A stretch of DNA of 64,000 nucleotides from JAGNHN01 sp964590645 (GCA_964590645.1 CAZPYJ010000014.1:35325-99324); one strand, 5' to 3'. Counted from the stretch's first letter, positions 15,261-24,853 are shown. The notes: generated by a model from the sequence alone, not told the origin. Numbers and translations are program-made.

Positions 15261-18056
15261 ATGAACCAATCACCCGAGGATAAAGCCAGAGACCTTATCG
15301 ATGCTATGCTGGACAAAGCCGGTTGGATTGTGCAGGATAAGAGCCGCATAAACCATAGCGCCGGACCTGGAGTCGCTGTACGATACCTGAATACTAAAGA
15401 TGGTAAGGAAACCGATTTTGTCCTCTTTGTGAATCGAAAGCCGGTAGGAATCATAGAAGCAAAACGCGAAGAGGAAGGATTCAGACTCACTAATGCTGAG
15501 GATCAGTCTGAAGGCTATGCAAAAAGCAAACTCAAGTATTTAGACAATGATCCATTGCCTTTTGTTTACGAAAGCACAGGGGAAATTACTCGCTTCACTG
15601 ATTACCGGGATCCCAAGCCACGTTCCCGTCCGGTTTTTCACTTTCATACTCCCCAAACACTGGCCGAATGGGCCTCAAAAGCGGAAACCCTGCGTGGACG
15701 TCTGCAGCATTTGCCTGCCCTGGATGAGCAGGGATTGAGACCCGCTCAAATCAGGGCAATCACAACACTCGAACATTCCTTAAAGGAAAACCGTCCCCGG
15801 GCATTAATCCAAATGGCGACAGGAGCAGGTAAAACATTTACAGCCTGTACCTTTGTTTATCGCCTCTTGAAATACGCAGATGCAAAACGAATCCTCTTCC
15901 TGGTTGATACACGAAACCTTGGTGAACAGGCTGAGCAAGAATTCCTGAAGTATCAGCCTGTCGATGATAACCGTAAGTTCACGGAATTATATAATGTCCA
16001 GCGGCTGTCTTCAAGTTATATCGCTTCCGACAGCCAGGTATGTATCTCTACCATCCAAAGACTTTATTCCATTCTGCAAGGAAAAGAACTGGATGAGGAT
16101 GCGGAAATAGCTAACCCAAATGAGCGTTCGTGGGATTGGCAAAAGAAAGACCCCATCCCGATTAAATACTCCCCGGATAATCCCATTTCCCGCTTTGATT
16201 TTATTGTTATTGATGAATGCCACCGGAGCATATACAATCTGTGGAAGCAGGTACTTGAGTACTTCGATGCCTTTCTGATCGGCTTAACTGCTACGCCCGA
16301 TAAAAGGACTTTTGGCTTCTTCAACGAAAATGTAGTCAGTGAATACACCTACGAAGAGTCAGTGGTTGATGGGGTGAATGTTCCCTATGATATCTATACT
16401 ATTGAAACAGAAATCACGCAGGCAGGCTCTAAAATCAAGGCAAAAGAATACGTAGATATGCGGGAGAAGCTTTCCCGCAGGAAACGATGGGAAAGACTGG
16501 ATGAGGATTATGAGTATACCTCTAATCAGCTGGACAAGGATGTGGTAAACCCCAGCCAGATAAGGCATATCATCAGGGCTTATAGAGAGGCGCTGCCCTC
16601 AATATTCCCCGGACGCTTCGATGGGAATGATGAGTTTGAAGTGCCTAAAACCCTCGTCTTTGCCAAAACGGACAGTCACGCGGATGATATCATACAGATC
16701 ATCCGGGAAGAGTTTGGCGAAGGAAATGAATTTTGCAAAAAGCTGACCTATAAATCGGAGGAAGACCCGAAGTCGGTTCTGAATCGTTTCAGGAATTCCT
16801 GGGCGCCACGAATAGCGGTGACGGTAGATATGGTTGCAACCGGTACCGATGTCAAACCCCTGGAAGTGCTTTTGTTTATGCGGGATGTGAAAAGCATAAA
16901 CTATTTTGAGCAAATGAAGGGGCGTGGAACCCGTACCATTAATTTTGATGATCTCAAACGTGTTACACGTACTGCCAGGCACACCAAAACGCACTTCGTG
17001 ATTGTGGATGCCGTGGGGGCTACCAAATCCAAGAAAACCGACAGCCGTCCCCTGGAAAGAAAGCGGGGGACACCGCTAAAAGACCTATTGGGAGCGGTTA
17101 CAATGGGTGTGGTGGATGAAGACTTATATACCTCCCTGGCCAATCGATTGATTAGGTTGGAAAAACAGCTGACAGAAAAGGAGAAAGAAAAGTATGAAGA
17201 GCTGACAAAGGGTATTAGTCTGAAACAGAGCACAAAATCTCTATTGGACACCTTCGACCCGGATTTGCTGGATGAAAGAACCGATGCATTGGTCAATCGA
17301 ATTCCGGTGCAGGAAAGAAATCCGTTTAAGGAGGAGGAATGCAGGACACAAGCGCAAAATGAACTGGCAGATAAAGCATCCCGGACCTTCACCGGTGAAG
17401 TGAACGAATACCTGGAGAATGTTAGGAAGGTCCACGAGCAGATTATTGATGCCATCAACCAGGATAAAGTGTTACGCTCTGAATGGGATAGCTTTACCCT
17501 GGAAAAGGCAAAAGAGGTGGTTAATAGTTTCAAAGACTATATCGAAGCGAATAAGAATGAGATTATTGCGCTGAGTATTTTCTATGACCAAGCCTACCGC
17601 AGGCGTGAGTTGACATTTAAGATGATTAAAGACCTGCTGGAAAAACTAAAATTGGAGAAACCCTTGCTGGCGCCACATTATGTGTGGGATGCCTATAAAC
17701 AGTTGGAAAAGGTGAACGGGGATAGTCCCCGGGAAGAACTGGTGGCCCTGGTATCCCTGGTTCGTCGTGTTGTTGGAATTGACCAGGAGCTAACCTCATA
17801 CACCCGAACCGTGGATAAAAATTTCCAGGACTGGATATTCAAAAAGCATTCGGGTGCCGGCAACAAGTTTAATGAAGAACAAATGCAGTGGTTAAGGATG
17901 CTGAAAGAACATATCGCCAGTAGCTTCCATTTGGGGATGGATGATTTAGACCTGACACCTTTTGATGCTAAGGGCGGAAGAGGTATGATGTACAAACTAT
18001 TTGGTGAGCAGATGAATGAACTGATTGATGAACTGAACGAAGTACTGGCTGCCTGA
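15261..18056 (+). CDS. hsdR: Type I restriction enzyme, HsdR (nuclease/translocase) subunit
   Basis: The restriction subunit of a type I R-M complex, 931 residues; it translocates DNA with ATP and cuts at a distance when the target is unmethylated. The N-terminal nuclease has the PD-ExK residues Asp52 and Glu66-Ala-Lys68 (GIIEAKRE). The SF2 motor shows Walker A MATGAGKT (about 185-192), DECH (about 318), GLTATPD (about 341) and motif VI QMKGRGTRT (about 551). The C-terminal part is helical, as in EcoKI-type HsdR. The first ATG consistent with the family start (MNQSPEDKARDLIDA) is at 15261. The stop TGA shares one base with the ATG of hsdS. It is the first gene of a five-gene coupled operon. 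Confidence 0.95.
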   Translation: MNQSPEDKARDLIDAMLDKAGWIVQDKSRINHSAGPGVAVRYLNTKDGKETDFVLFVNRKPVGIIEAKREEEGFRLTNAEDQSEGYAKSKLKYLDNDPLPFVYESTGEITRFTDYRDPKPRSRPVFHFHTPQTLAEWASKAETLRGRLQHLPALDEQGLRPAQIRAITTLEHSLKENRPRALIQMATGAGKTFTACTFVYRLLKYADAKRILFLVDTRNLGEQAEQEFLKYQPVDDNRKFTELYNVQRLSSSYIASDSQVCISTIQRLYSILQGKELDEDAEIANPNERSWDWQKKDPIPIKYSPDNPISRFDFIVIDECHRSIYNLWKQVLEYFDAFLIGLTATPDKRTFGFFNENVVSEYTYEESVVDGVNVPYDIYTIETEITQAGSKIKAKEYVDMREKLSRRKRWERLDEDYEYTSNQLDKDVVNPSQIRHIIRAYREALPSIFPGRFDGNDEFEVPKTLVFAKTDSHADDIIQIIREEFGEGNEFCKKLTYKSEEDPKSVLNRFRNSWAPRIAVTVDMVATGTDVKPLEVLLFMRDVKSINYFEQMKGRGTRTINFDDLKRVTRTARHTKTHFVIVDAVGATKSKKTDSRPLERKRGTPLKDLLGAVTMGVVDEDLYTSLANRLIRLEKQLTEKEKEKYEELTKGISLKQSTKSLLDTFDPDLLDERTDALVNRIPVQERNPFKEEECRTQAQNELADKASRTFTGEVNEYLENVRKVHEQIIDAINQDKVLRSEWDSFTLEKAKEVVNSFKDYIEANKNEIIALSIFYDQAYRRRELTFKMIKDLLEKLKLEKPLLAPHYVWDAYKQLEKVNGDSPREELVALVSLVRRVVGIDQELTSYTRTVDKNFQDWIFKKHSGAGNKFNEEQMQWLRMLKEHIASSFHLGMDDLDLTPFDAKGGRGMMYKLFGEQMNELIDELNEVLAA

Positions 18057-19324
18057 TGAGAGAAGATTGGATTGAAGTTGAGTTAGTTGATGTTTGTCAT
18101 TTTGAGATGGGGCAATCACCACCTTCATCAACATATAATAAGAATGGTAAAGGGGTTCCCTTTTTTCAAGGAAAGGCAGAGTTTACTGATAAGCACCCTA
18201 TTGTACAAAAATGGTGTACCGCTCCTAAGAAAACTGCGAAAGCTAATGATATCCTGATGAGTGTTAGGGCTCCTGTTGGTGCAACAAATATCGCAAACAT
18301 CAATTGTGCAATAGGAAGAGGGTTAGCAGCAATTTCTTATCCGTATAGTACAGAGTATTTATGGTACTACCTACGATTATCAGAGCGTATATTGGATGAA
18401 AAGGGAACGGGAACGACTTTCAAGGCCATTTCTGGTTCAATTTTAAAATCTCATAAATTCCCCCTCGCCCCCCTCCCCGAGCAACGCGCCATCGTAGCCA
18501 AAATAGAGCAGTTATTTAGTGAGCTGGACCACGGCATTGCCAACCTCAATGCTGCCAAGACAAAGCTTGAAATCTACCGCCAGGCAGTCTTAAAAAAGGC
18601 GTTTGAGGATGGTTTTGGCATAAGGACCAATTCTCAAGAGTGGAGAATAGCCGAAGTCAGTGAACTATGCGAAGTTGTTAGGGGTGGTTCACCCCGTCCA
18701 GCTGGTGATGGAAGGTTTTATGATGGTTCTATCCCATTCTTAAAAGTAGCAGACTTGACAAGGAATAAGGGTGTTTATCTAACAAGCCACACTTTTTCGA
18801 TAAAAGAGGCTGGACTTAGTAAAACTAGGTACGTTGATAAAGGCACATTACTGCTCTCAAATAGTGGTGCAACTTTGGGTGTTCCAAAGATTTGCACGTT
18901 TCCAACAACATTTAATGACGGGATTGCTGCCTTTCTTGGTCTTGATAAAAATGCCACGCTCTATCACTACTATTATTGGTGCTCAAGGACTATAGAGTTA
19001 AGAGGAATTAATCAAGGTGCAGCACAACCAAATCTCAATACAAATTTGATTGGGTCATGCTATATACCAGTCGGTCCAATTAATGAAATGATAGAAATTG
19101 TCCGGGAAATCGAGTCCCGTCTCTCTGTTTGTGACAACATCTTGGTTAATATTGAAGAAGGCTTAGAAAAATCAGAAGCCCTGAGGCAAAGTATATTAAA
19201 ACAGGCCTTTGAAGGGAAATTACTCAGTGAAGGGGAATTGGCTGCCTGTAGAAAAGAAGCGGATTGGGAGCCGGCGGAGCAATTGTTGGCCCGGATTAAA
19301 GAAGAGAAACGCACAGGAAGATGA
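18056..19324 (+). CDS. hsdS: Type I R-M specificity subunit HsdS
   Basis: A 422-residue DNA-recognition subunit with the usual two-fold layout. TRD1 covers residues about 1-140, followed by conserved helix region 1 (LPEQRAIVAKIEQLFSELD ... LEIYRQAVLKKAFE). TRD2 covers about 195-355, with helix region 2 (EIESRLSVCDNI ... ALRQSILKQAFEGKL). The two TRDs are not similar to each other, so an asymmetric bipartite target is expected. TRD1 and TRD2 DNA is AT-richer than the conserved regions, as is common for swapped TRDs. No inverted repeats or invertase gene for phase variation were seen. It overlaps hsdR by 1 base and the next gene by 4 (ATGA). Confidence 0.93.
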   Translation: MREDWIEVELVDVCHFEMGQSPPSSTYNKNGKGVPFFQGKAEFTDKHPIVQKWCTAPKKTAKANDILMSVRAPVGATNIANINCAIGRGLAAISYPYSTEYLWYYLRLSERILDEKGTGTTFKAISGSILKSHKFPLAPLPEQRAIVAKIEQLFSELDHGIANLNAAKTKLEIYRQAVLKKAFEDGFGIRTNSQEWRIAEVSELCEVVRGGSPRPAGDGRFYDGSIPFLKVADLTRNKGVYLTSHTFSIKEAGLSKTRYVDKGTLLLSNSGATLGVPKICTFPTTFNDGIAAFLGLDKNATLYHYYYWCSRTIELRGINQGAAQPNLNTNLIGSCYIPVGPINEMIEIVREIESRLSVCDNILVNIEEGLEKSEALRQSILKQAFEGKLLSEGELAACRKEADWEPAEQLLARIKEEKRTGR

Positions 19325-20892
19325 ACCCGGAGGCACTGAAACAAATCATCCAGCAGGGCGAGGGTGTCCAGGTGGAATTCAAGGCGGCGGGTTTTGAAAT
19401 ACCCAGGAATGTCTATGAGAGTGTTTGTGCTATGCTCAATCGCCAGGGTGGCCATTTGATTTTAGGGGTAAACAATGATGGAGAGCTTACAGGTGTGATT
19501 GAAGATTGCGTTGCGGATATGAAATCTGCTTTCGTGTCCTCGGTGAATAACATCGCTCAGCTCAACCCTAAATACTACTTAAACATCCATAGTGTGGTCA
19601 TCGACGGCCATACTGTCCTTTATGCTTACATCCCGGAAAGCTCCCAGGTGCACAGCTATTTGGGAAAGGTATATGACCGCAATGAGGACGGGGATTTTGA
19701 CATTAGCAATAACCCGGACCTGGTACGGCAACTGCATTTAAAAAAGCAGGGAAGTTTTAGCGAGAACACCCTCTATCCGGCCATATGCCTCACCGATCTG
19801 AGAGGAGACCTTATTCAAAGATGCCGGATCCTGGCCCACAATAACAAACCGGGCCATCACTGGATGGAACTGGATGATATGGGAATGCTCCGTTCCGCCA
19901 ACCTCTGGAAGAAAGACTGGAAGACAGGGGATGAAGGCTATACCCTCGCGGCAGCATTGTTGCTGGGAAAGGATGAGGTAATCCAGCAAATCTTACCACA
20001 TTATAAGACCGATGCCATCCTGAAGCGAGAAAACACAGAACGCTATGATGACCGGGAGATCGTCAGAACCAATCTCATCGAATCCTATGATAAGCTGATG
20101 GCCTTTGTGGCCAAACACTTGCCAGACAAATTTCAGATGGAGGGTGACCAGCGTATCAGCATACGTGATAAGATTTTCCGTGAAGTCATTGCCAATACAC
20201 TCATCCACCGGGAATTTACGAATGAATACCCGGCGCGTTTGCTTATCTCAGGATCTGAGGTGTTCATCGACAATTGGAACCGGCCTCACGGGAGTGGGAA
20301 ATTACGATTGGATTCCTATAGTCCGTTCCCGAAGAATCCGGTAATTGCCGCTTTCTTCAGGGAAATCGGGCGGGCAGAAGAATTGGGCTCCGGGTATCGG
20401 AACAGTCAGCGTTTTACGCGCCTGTATTCTAATGGCAATGAAGCGGAGTTTATCGAAGGAGATGTATTTAGAACCGTGATTCCTCTAATCGAGAAAGCTG
20501 ACCGAGCAACTGAGGGAGCAGTTGACGGAGCAGTTGACGGAGCAATTGAGGGAGCTATTGACGGAGCAACTGACCGAGCAACTGACCGAGCAATTGACCG
20601 AGCAATTGACCGAGCAATTGACCGAGCAATTGACCGAGCAATTGACCGAGCAAATAAAGAGACCAAGCAAAATCTTTCTGTCCTTCTAAAAGCCATTTTC
20701 TTGGATGAAGGAAGGCGAAATCCAGATTACAGGGAGATCACAAAGATTGGCAGTGAAAGTACGATGAAAAGATATCTGGATCGCTTAAGAGAGGTCGGTT
20801 TTATAGAGTTTAAAGGAACTGCAGCACAAACTGGCGGGTACTTCATTACTGAGAAACTGAGAAAAATGATTAGTGGGAATCCTGCGGATTAA
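19321..20892 (+). CDS. AlbA_2 (Schlafen-like) / HATPase-type regulator with tetrapeptide repeat tract
   Basis: A 523-residue protein of the 'putative DNA-binding, ATP-binding' group often found beside R-M genes. The AlbA_2 domain is at residues about 10-125 (VQVEFKAAGFE, NRQGGHLILGVNNDG). A C-terminal ATP-binding fold of the HATPase_c_4 kind follows at about 280-375 (REVIANTLIHREF, then the Gly-rich AEELGSGYRN). Residues 396-443 are twelve tandem tetrapeptides (A-I/V/T-D/E-G/R), encoded by 12-bp repeats. A winged-helix domain closes the protein at about 460-510 (YREITKIGSESTMKRYLDRL). A regulatory or sensing role is likely. It overlaps hsdS by 4 bases and precedes the DUF262 gene by 11. Confidence 0.82.
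   Translation: MNPEALKQIIQQGEGVQVEFKAAGFEIPRNVYESVCAMLNRQGGHLILGVNNDGELTGVIEDCVADMKSAFVSSVNNIAQLNPKYYLNIHSVVIDGHTVLYAYIPESSQVHSYLGKVYDRNEDGDFDISNNPDLVRQLHLKKQGSFSENTLYPAICLTDLRGDLIQRCRILAHNNKPGHHWMELDDMGMLRSANLWKKDWKTGDEGYTLAAALLLGKDEVIQQILPHYKTDAILKRENTERYDDREIVRTNLIESYDKLMAFVAKHLPDKFQMEGDQRISIRDKIFREVIANTLIHREFTNEYPARLLISGSEVFIDNWNRPHGSGKLRLDSYSPFPKNPVIAAFFREIGRAEELGSGYRNSQRFTRLYSNGNEAEFIEGDVFRTVIPLIEKADRATEGAVDGAVDGAIEGAIDGATDRATDRAIDRAIDRAIDRAIDRAIDRANKETKQNLSVLLKAIFLDEGRRNPDYREITKIGSESTMKRYLDRLREVGFIEFKGTAAQTGGYFITEKLRKMISGNPAD
20506..20649 (+). repeat. Twelve tandem 12-bp coding repeats
   Basis: Twelve 12-bp units encode ATEG AVDG AVDG AIEG AIDG ATDR ATDR, then AIDR five times. The last five units (20590-20649) are identical at the DNA level (GCAATTGACCGA), which points to recent expansion. 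The unit is a multiple of three, so slippage changes linker length or charge but not the frame. Confidence 0.93.
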
Positions 20893-20903
20893 ATGAAAGC
20901 TAT

Positions 20904-23144
20904 ATGAAGAATGTTGAAAAGGCAGATAGAATTCATCTTGGAAGTTTAGTGGAGGATTTGAAAAAAGGACATTTCGTAATCCCTGATTTTCAAAGAGAAT
21001 TTGAATGGCAGCCCTGGGATGTGCTTGACTTCATCAAGTCCATCTTTATGGATTATTATGTGGGCACCTTACTCCTCTGGAAAGGAAGTAAAGACAACTT
21101 CAATATGCTATCCTGCGAGCCTATTTATGCATTTAATGGGCAGCAGGATCCTCAGCATATTGTACTGGATGGCCAGCAAAGATTAACGGCTATTCATTAT
21201 GCCTTTTTTCAACCAGAAATAGCATTCCCCGGCAGAGCAAAGCCCCTGGCTTACTTTCTGAACATCCAGGCATTTTTAGAGGATGACTTCGAAAATGCGT
21301 TTTGGTATGATTATCTAACCCGCAAAAACAAGCGTTTATTAAAGGATGTGAAGCAGCAATATGAAAGGCACATATTCCCCTTAGGGACGATGAGAGAAGG
21401 CACCTGGGGCACCAGCGACTGGATAAAGGGATACCGGGACTATTGGAATGAGCAGGCAGAAATGGCAGCGAAAGATGAGGAAGGCCAGAAAAGAAGACTT
21501 TTGGCTCAGAAAAGCTCAAATCAGGCCAAAGATTTCAAAGATGCCATTGAGGAGTTATTCAATCAGTATTATATCAGCTATATAGAGTTAGATCGGGATA
21601 TTGAGTTGGGTAAGGTGTGTGACATTTTCACCCAAATCAACTCTAAGGGAGTCCGCCTGGATATTTTCGACCTGCTCAATGCTATCCTGAGACCCAAGGA
21701 AATCTACTTAAAAAAGATGTGGCACGATGCGGAGGATGAACTGGACTATACGGACTCCAAGAAGATGAAAATATACGTACTACAGGTTATGTCCATACTG
21801 GAACAAGCATACTGTAGCCCTAAATATTTATATTACCTCGTACCGGAATCCATCAAAACCATCAAAAAACCGGATGGAAGCAATGAAAGAATCGTTTTGG
21901 TAGATTCTTCCGAGGAGTTCCTGGACAGGTGGCACTTTGCTATCAATGCTTTGAAGAAGGCTATCAAAAGCCTGAGAAGTCCAAGAGATTTTGGAGCAAT
22001 ACAGGCAAGTTTTGTCCCCTATCCTTCCATCATCCCTGCCTTTGCAGCCATAAAAGCTTTTGTTGATGATAGCAAAGCAGTGAATAAGCTGGATATGCAA
22101 ACCAAAATCAGGAAGTGGTATTGGGCGTCCATATTTACGAACAGGTATTCAAGTTCGGTTGAATCCACTTCTGCAAAAGACTTCCAGGCATTAAAGCGAT
22201 GGTTTATCGATCCAGACGATGAACCGGAAATGATAAGTGACTTCATTTCAAATTATCGGAATATGGATTTAGTGCTCGATAATGGGAAAGGCTCGGCAAT
22301 CTACAATGCCATATTCAATTTATTTGTAATCAATGGTGCCAGAGATTGGTCAAGTTTTGACTTACCGGAATACGATTCACTGGATGACCATCACATTGTA
22401 CCTCACTCAACCTTTCACGAAAAAGCAGGTAGGAGTATTAACAGTATCCTGAACAGGACCGCATTGTCTCCGGGGACTAATCGACACATAATCCGGAACA
22501 GGATGCCGAACGAATATCTGAAAGAAATGTTGGAGAATAATGATCCTGAAAAGGTTTATTCAGTTCTGGCATCTCATCTAATATCCAGGAAGGCGGTTGA
22601 GATTCTCCTGCGTGACCCCTTTGAAAAATCTGACTATGATGAATTCTTGCAAGTTCGCCTTGAAACAATTCTTGATGCAATTGATGACCAGCTGATTAAG
22701 GATATAGTAGAGATTCCATTAGCACTAAAAAAGCTAAACGATGCAGTGGAAGAGATTGAACTTAAATTGAGGCAGCTTCTTATCGAAAAGTCGAATGGTG
22801 ATCCAGATAGTTATGTTGCAATGACCCCACCACATATCAGGGAAAAAGTAAATAAGCGTATTGAGGTGGAGCTGAAGAAGAAGCCAGGATTAACTGAAGA
22901 TGATTTCAGTAGTTTTTCGGTCCGGCTGAAGTATTTTGACTTGTTCGAATACTATGATACCATTGTTTCGAAAGCGAACTGGGACAAGTTTGAAATGAAA
23001 TTTAAGAATAAACCACAGCTTGAAAGCCGCTTTAATCAGTTATCAACTTTGAGAAATTGTATCCGGCATTCTCGCGATATCACAGCTATCGAAAAGCTTG
23101 ATGGAGAAGCTGCAATAGCCTGGTTTAAACATACATTACAATAG
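20904..23144 (+). CDS. DUF262 + HNH (DUF1524-like) protein with C-terminal HEPN-like domain, inside the type I R-M operon
   Basis: A 746-residue protein. The N-terminal DUF262 domain, as in GmrSD and DndB/SspE relatives, shows VIPDFQREFEW (about 24-34) and IVLDGQQRLTA (about 88-98), the DGQQR nucleotide-binding signature. An HNH/DUF1524-type nuclease follows at about 494-540: DDHHIVPHSTF, then NRTALSPGTNRHI. The last 110 residues are a helical bundle resembling Swt1/HEPN domains, with the RNase-type motif Arg717-Asn718-x3-His722 (LRNCIRHSR). GmrSD enzymes are type IV restriction systems for modified DNA; HEPN domains usually cut RNA in abortive responses. The start at 20904 follows a 4-codon open frame that ends there. 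It lies 1 base before hsdM. Confidence 0.82.
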   Translation: MKNVEKADRIHLGSLVEDLKKGHFVIPDFQREFEWQPWDVLDFIKSIFMDYYVGTLLLWKGSKDNFNMLSCEPIYAFNGQQDPQHIVLDGQQRLTAIHYAFFQPEIAFPGRAKPLAYFLNIQAFLEDDFENAFWYDYLTRKNKRLLKDVKQQYERHIFPLGTMREGTWGTSDWIKGYRDYWNEQAEMAAKDEEGQKRRLLAQKSSNQAKDFKDAIEELFNQYYISYIELDRDIELGKVCDIFTQINSKGVRLDIFDLLNAILRPKEIYLKKMWHDAEDELDYTDSKKMKIYVLQVMSILEQAYCSPKYLYYLVPESIKTIKKPDGSNERIVLVDSSEEFLDRWHFAINALKKAIKSLRSPRDFGAIQASFVPYPSIIPAFAAIKAFVDDSKAVNKLDMQTKIRKWYWASIFTNRYSSSVESTSAKDFQALKRWFIDPDDEPEMISDFISNYRNMDLVLDNGKGSAIYNAIFNLFVINGARDWSSFDLPEYDSLDDHHIVPHSTFHEKAGRSINSILNRTALSPGTNRHIIRNRMPNEYLKEMLENNDPEKVYSVLASHLISRKAVEILLRDPFEKSDYDEFLQVRLETILDAIDDQLIKDIVEIPLALKKLNDAVEEIELKLRQLLIEKSNGDPDSYVAMTPPHIREKVNKRIEVELKKKPGLTEDDFSSFSVRLKYFDLFEYYDTIVSKANWDKFEMKFKNKPQLESRFNQLSTLRNCIRHSRDITAIEKLDGEAAIAWFKHTLQ

Positions 23145-23145
23145 G

Positions 23146-24630
23146 ATGACCAACGAATCAAGTATAGTATCCAAAGTTTGGAGCTTTGCCAATGTCCTCC
23201 GCGATGACGGCGTGAGTTATGGTGATTACCTGGAACAACTCACCTACCTGCTCTTCCTGAAGATGGTGGATGAATTTGCCAAACCGCCGTATAACAGAGA
23301 GATCAATGTTCCTGAAGGTTGTGATTGGGAAAGCCTGAAAGAAAAAAGAGGAGCAGAACTGGAGGCCCATTATACCAAATCCCTTCGTGAATTGGCAAAG
23401 GCAAAAGGAACATTGGGACAGATCTTCGTGAAATCACAGAATAAAATCCAGGACCCCGCGAAACTTTTCAAGATCATCGATATGGTGGACAAGGAGAAGT
23501 GGAGTATGATGGGTGCCGACCTGAAAGGGAAGATCTATGAAGGTTTGCTGGAGAAGAATGCAGAAGATACCAAGTCCGGTGCAGGGCAATACTTTACACC
23601 CAGGGCCTTGATCAGAGCAATGGTAGCGTGTATGCAACCGGAGCCTTTGAGGTCAATTTCAGACCCTGCTTGTGGAACCGGGGGCTTCTTCCTTGCTGCC
23701 TATGATTACATCGTGAATAACTATGATCTGAACCGGGAGCAAAAGGAGTTTCTAAAAAACAAGACCTTTTACGGGAATGAGATCGTGGCCAATACCCGCA
23801 GGATGTGCCTGATGAATATGTTCCTGCACAACATCGGTGAGATCGATGGCGAAACCTTCATATCCTCTGCAGATGCTTTAATAGCCGATGATGGTAAAAG
23901 ATTTGATTATGTCCTTGCCAATCCACCCTTCGGTAAGAAGTCCAGTATGACCTTCACCAATGAAGAAGGGGAACAGGAAAAGGAAGATATGGTATATAAT
24001 CGCCAGGATTTTTGGGCGACAACATCCAACAAGCAGCTCAACTTCCTGCAGCACATACGAACCCTTCTGAAAGAAAATGGTAGGGCAGCCGTGGTATTAC
24101 CGGACAACGTATTATTTGAAGGTGGTGCCGGTGAAACGGTCCGCAAGCAGCTACTTCGTTCCACAGAGCTCCATACCATTTTACGCCTTCCTACCGGTAT
24201 ATTCTACAAGCCGGGAGTAAAAGCGAATGTATTGTTCTTTGACAATCGGCCGGGAGCCAAAGAGGCCTGGACCAGGGAAGTTTGGATTTATGATTATCGT
24301 ACCAACATTCACCACACCCTGAAGAAGAAACCCCTTCAGCTCGATGATCTGCAGGATTTCATTAAGTGCTATAATCCGGGCAATCGGAATGGTCGCAAAG
24401 CAACCTGGTCGGAAGAGAATCCGGAAGGGCGCTGGAGAAAGTTCAGCTATGATGAAATCATAGGCCGGGACAAAACCAATCTTGACATATTCTGGCTAAA
24501 GGATAAGAGCCTGGCAGATCTGGATAATCTACCGGATCCCGATGTAATCGCCACTGAAATCATTGAGAATATCCAGGCTGGATTGAATAGTTTTCGGGAG
24601 ATTATGAATACCCTTGAGGGAGGGGAGTGA
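23146..24630 (+). CDS. hsdM: Type I R-M DNA adenine methyltransferase HsdM
   Basis: Modification subunit of 494 residues, forming M2S with HsdS and methylating adenine (N6) with S-adenosylmethionine. The N-terminal helical domain (VLRDDGVSYGDYLEQLTYLL) is typical. Motif I is DPACGTGGF (173-181) and motif IV is NPPFG (259-263), in the gamma-class order. The preceding KSGAGQYFTPRALI segment is the classic HsdM signature. It is the last gene of the coupled operon, so hsdM and hsdS are separated by two accessory genes, an unusual order (R-S-x-x-M). Because it is distal, loss of the accessory genes by polar mutation would also reduce protection. Confidence 0.95.
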   Translation: MTNESSIVSKVWSFANVLRDDGVSYGDYLEQLTYLLFLKMVDEFAKPPYNREINVPEGCDWESLKEKRGAELEAHYTKSLRELAKAKGTLGQIFVKSQNKIQDPAKLFKIIDMVDKEKWSMMGADLKGKIYEGLLEKNAEDTKSGAGQYFTPRALIRAMVACMQPEPLRSISDPACGTGGFFLAAYDYIVNNYDLNREQKEFLKNKTFYGNEIVANTRRMCLMNMFLHNIGEIDGETFISSADALIADDGKRFDYVLANPPFGKKSSMTFTNEEGEQEKEDMVYNRQDFWATTSNKQLNFLQHIRTLLKENGRAAVVLPDNVLFEGGAGETVRKQLLRSTELHTILRLPTGIFYKPGVKANVLFFDNRPGAKEAWTREVWIYDYRTNIHHTLKKKPLQLDDLQDFIKCYNPGNRNGRKATWSEENPEGRWRKFSYDEIIGRDKTNLDIFWLKDKSLADLDNLPDPDVIATEIIENIQAGLNSFREIMNTLEGGE

Positions 24631-24657
24631 ACCCTGACTTTGCGATAGTATTGAGGA

Positions 24658-24825
24658 TTATAAACCCTCATAAACATCCGCAATCTCTTCCTGCCTGATG
24701 CCAATGTATATCTTGGTAGCTTTCAGGGAAGTATTCAGAAAGATTCGTAAGCAAGAATGTCCTTCCCGCAAGGCTTTCAGGGAGCATCGCTTCGCAAATG
24801 CCAGCTGTTCAGTCACTTCAGCCAT
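24658..24825 (-). CDS. Orphan 55-codon open frame, doubtful
   Basis: Reads MAEVTEQLAFAKRCSLKALR onward, ends at TAA and is largely helical, with many Lys and Arg. I recognise no family. It may be a decayed small gene such as an antitoxin, because the palindrome at 24854-24873 lies 28 bases upstream on its strand. Chance is equally possible. Confidence 0.2.
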   Translation of the reverse strand: MAEVTEQLAFAKRCSLKALREGHSCLRIFLNTSLKATKIYIGIRQEEIADVYEGL

Positions 24826-24853
24826 TTCCCCTCATAAATTGCCCGAAATATTT

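Noticed and set aside
18056..19324. Phase-variable hsdS
   Set aside because: I looked for inverted repeats, a second partial hsdS and a recombinase nearby and found none; the two recognition domains are dissimilar.
20406..20696. Minus-strand frames rich in ARSI or VNCS repeats
   Set aside because: They are antisense readings of the 12-bp repeat tract in the R-M-linked regulator.
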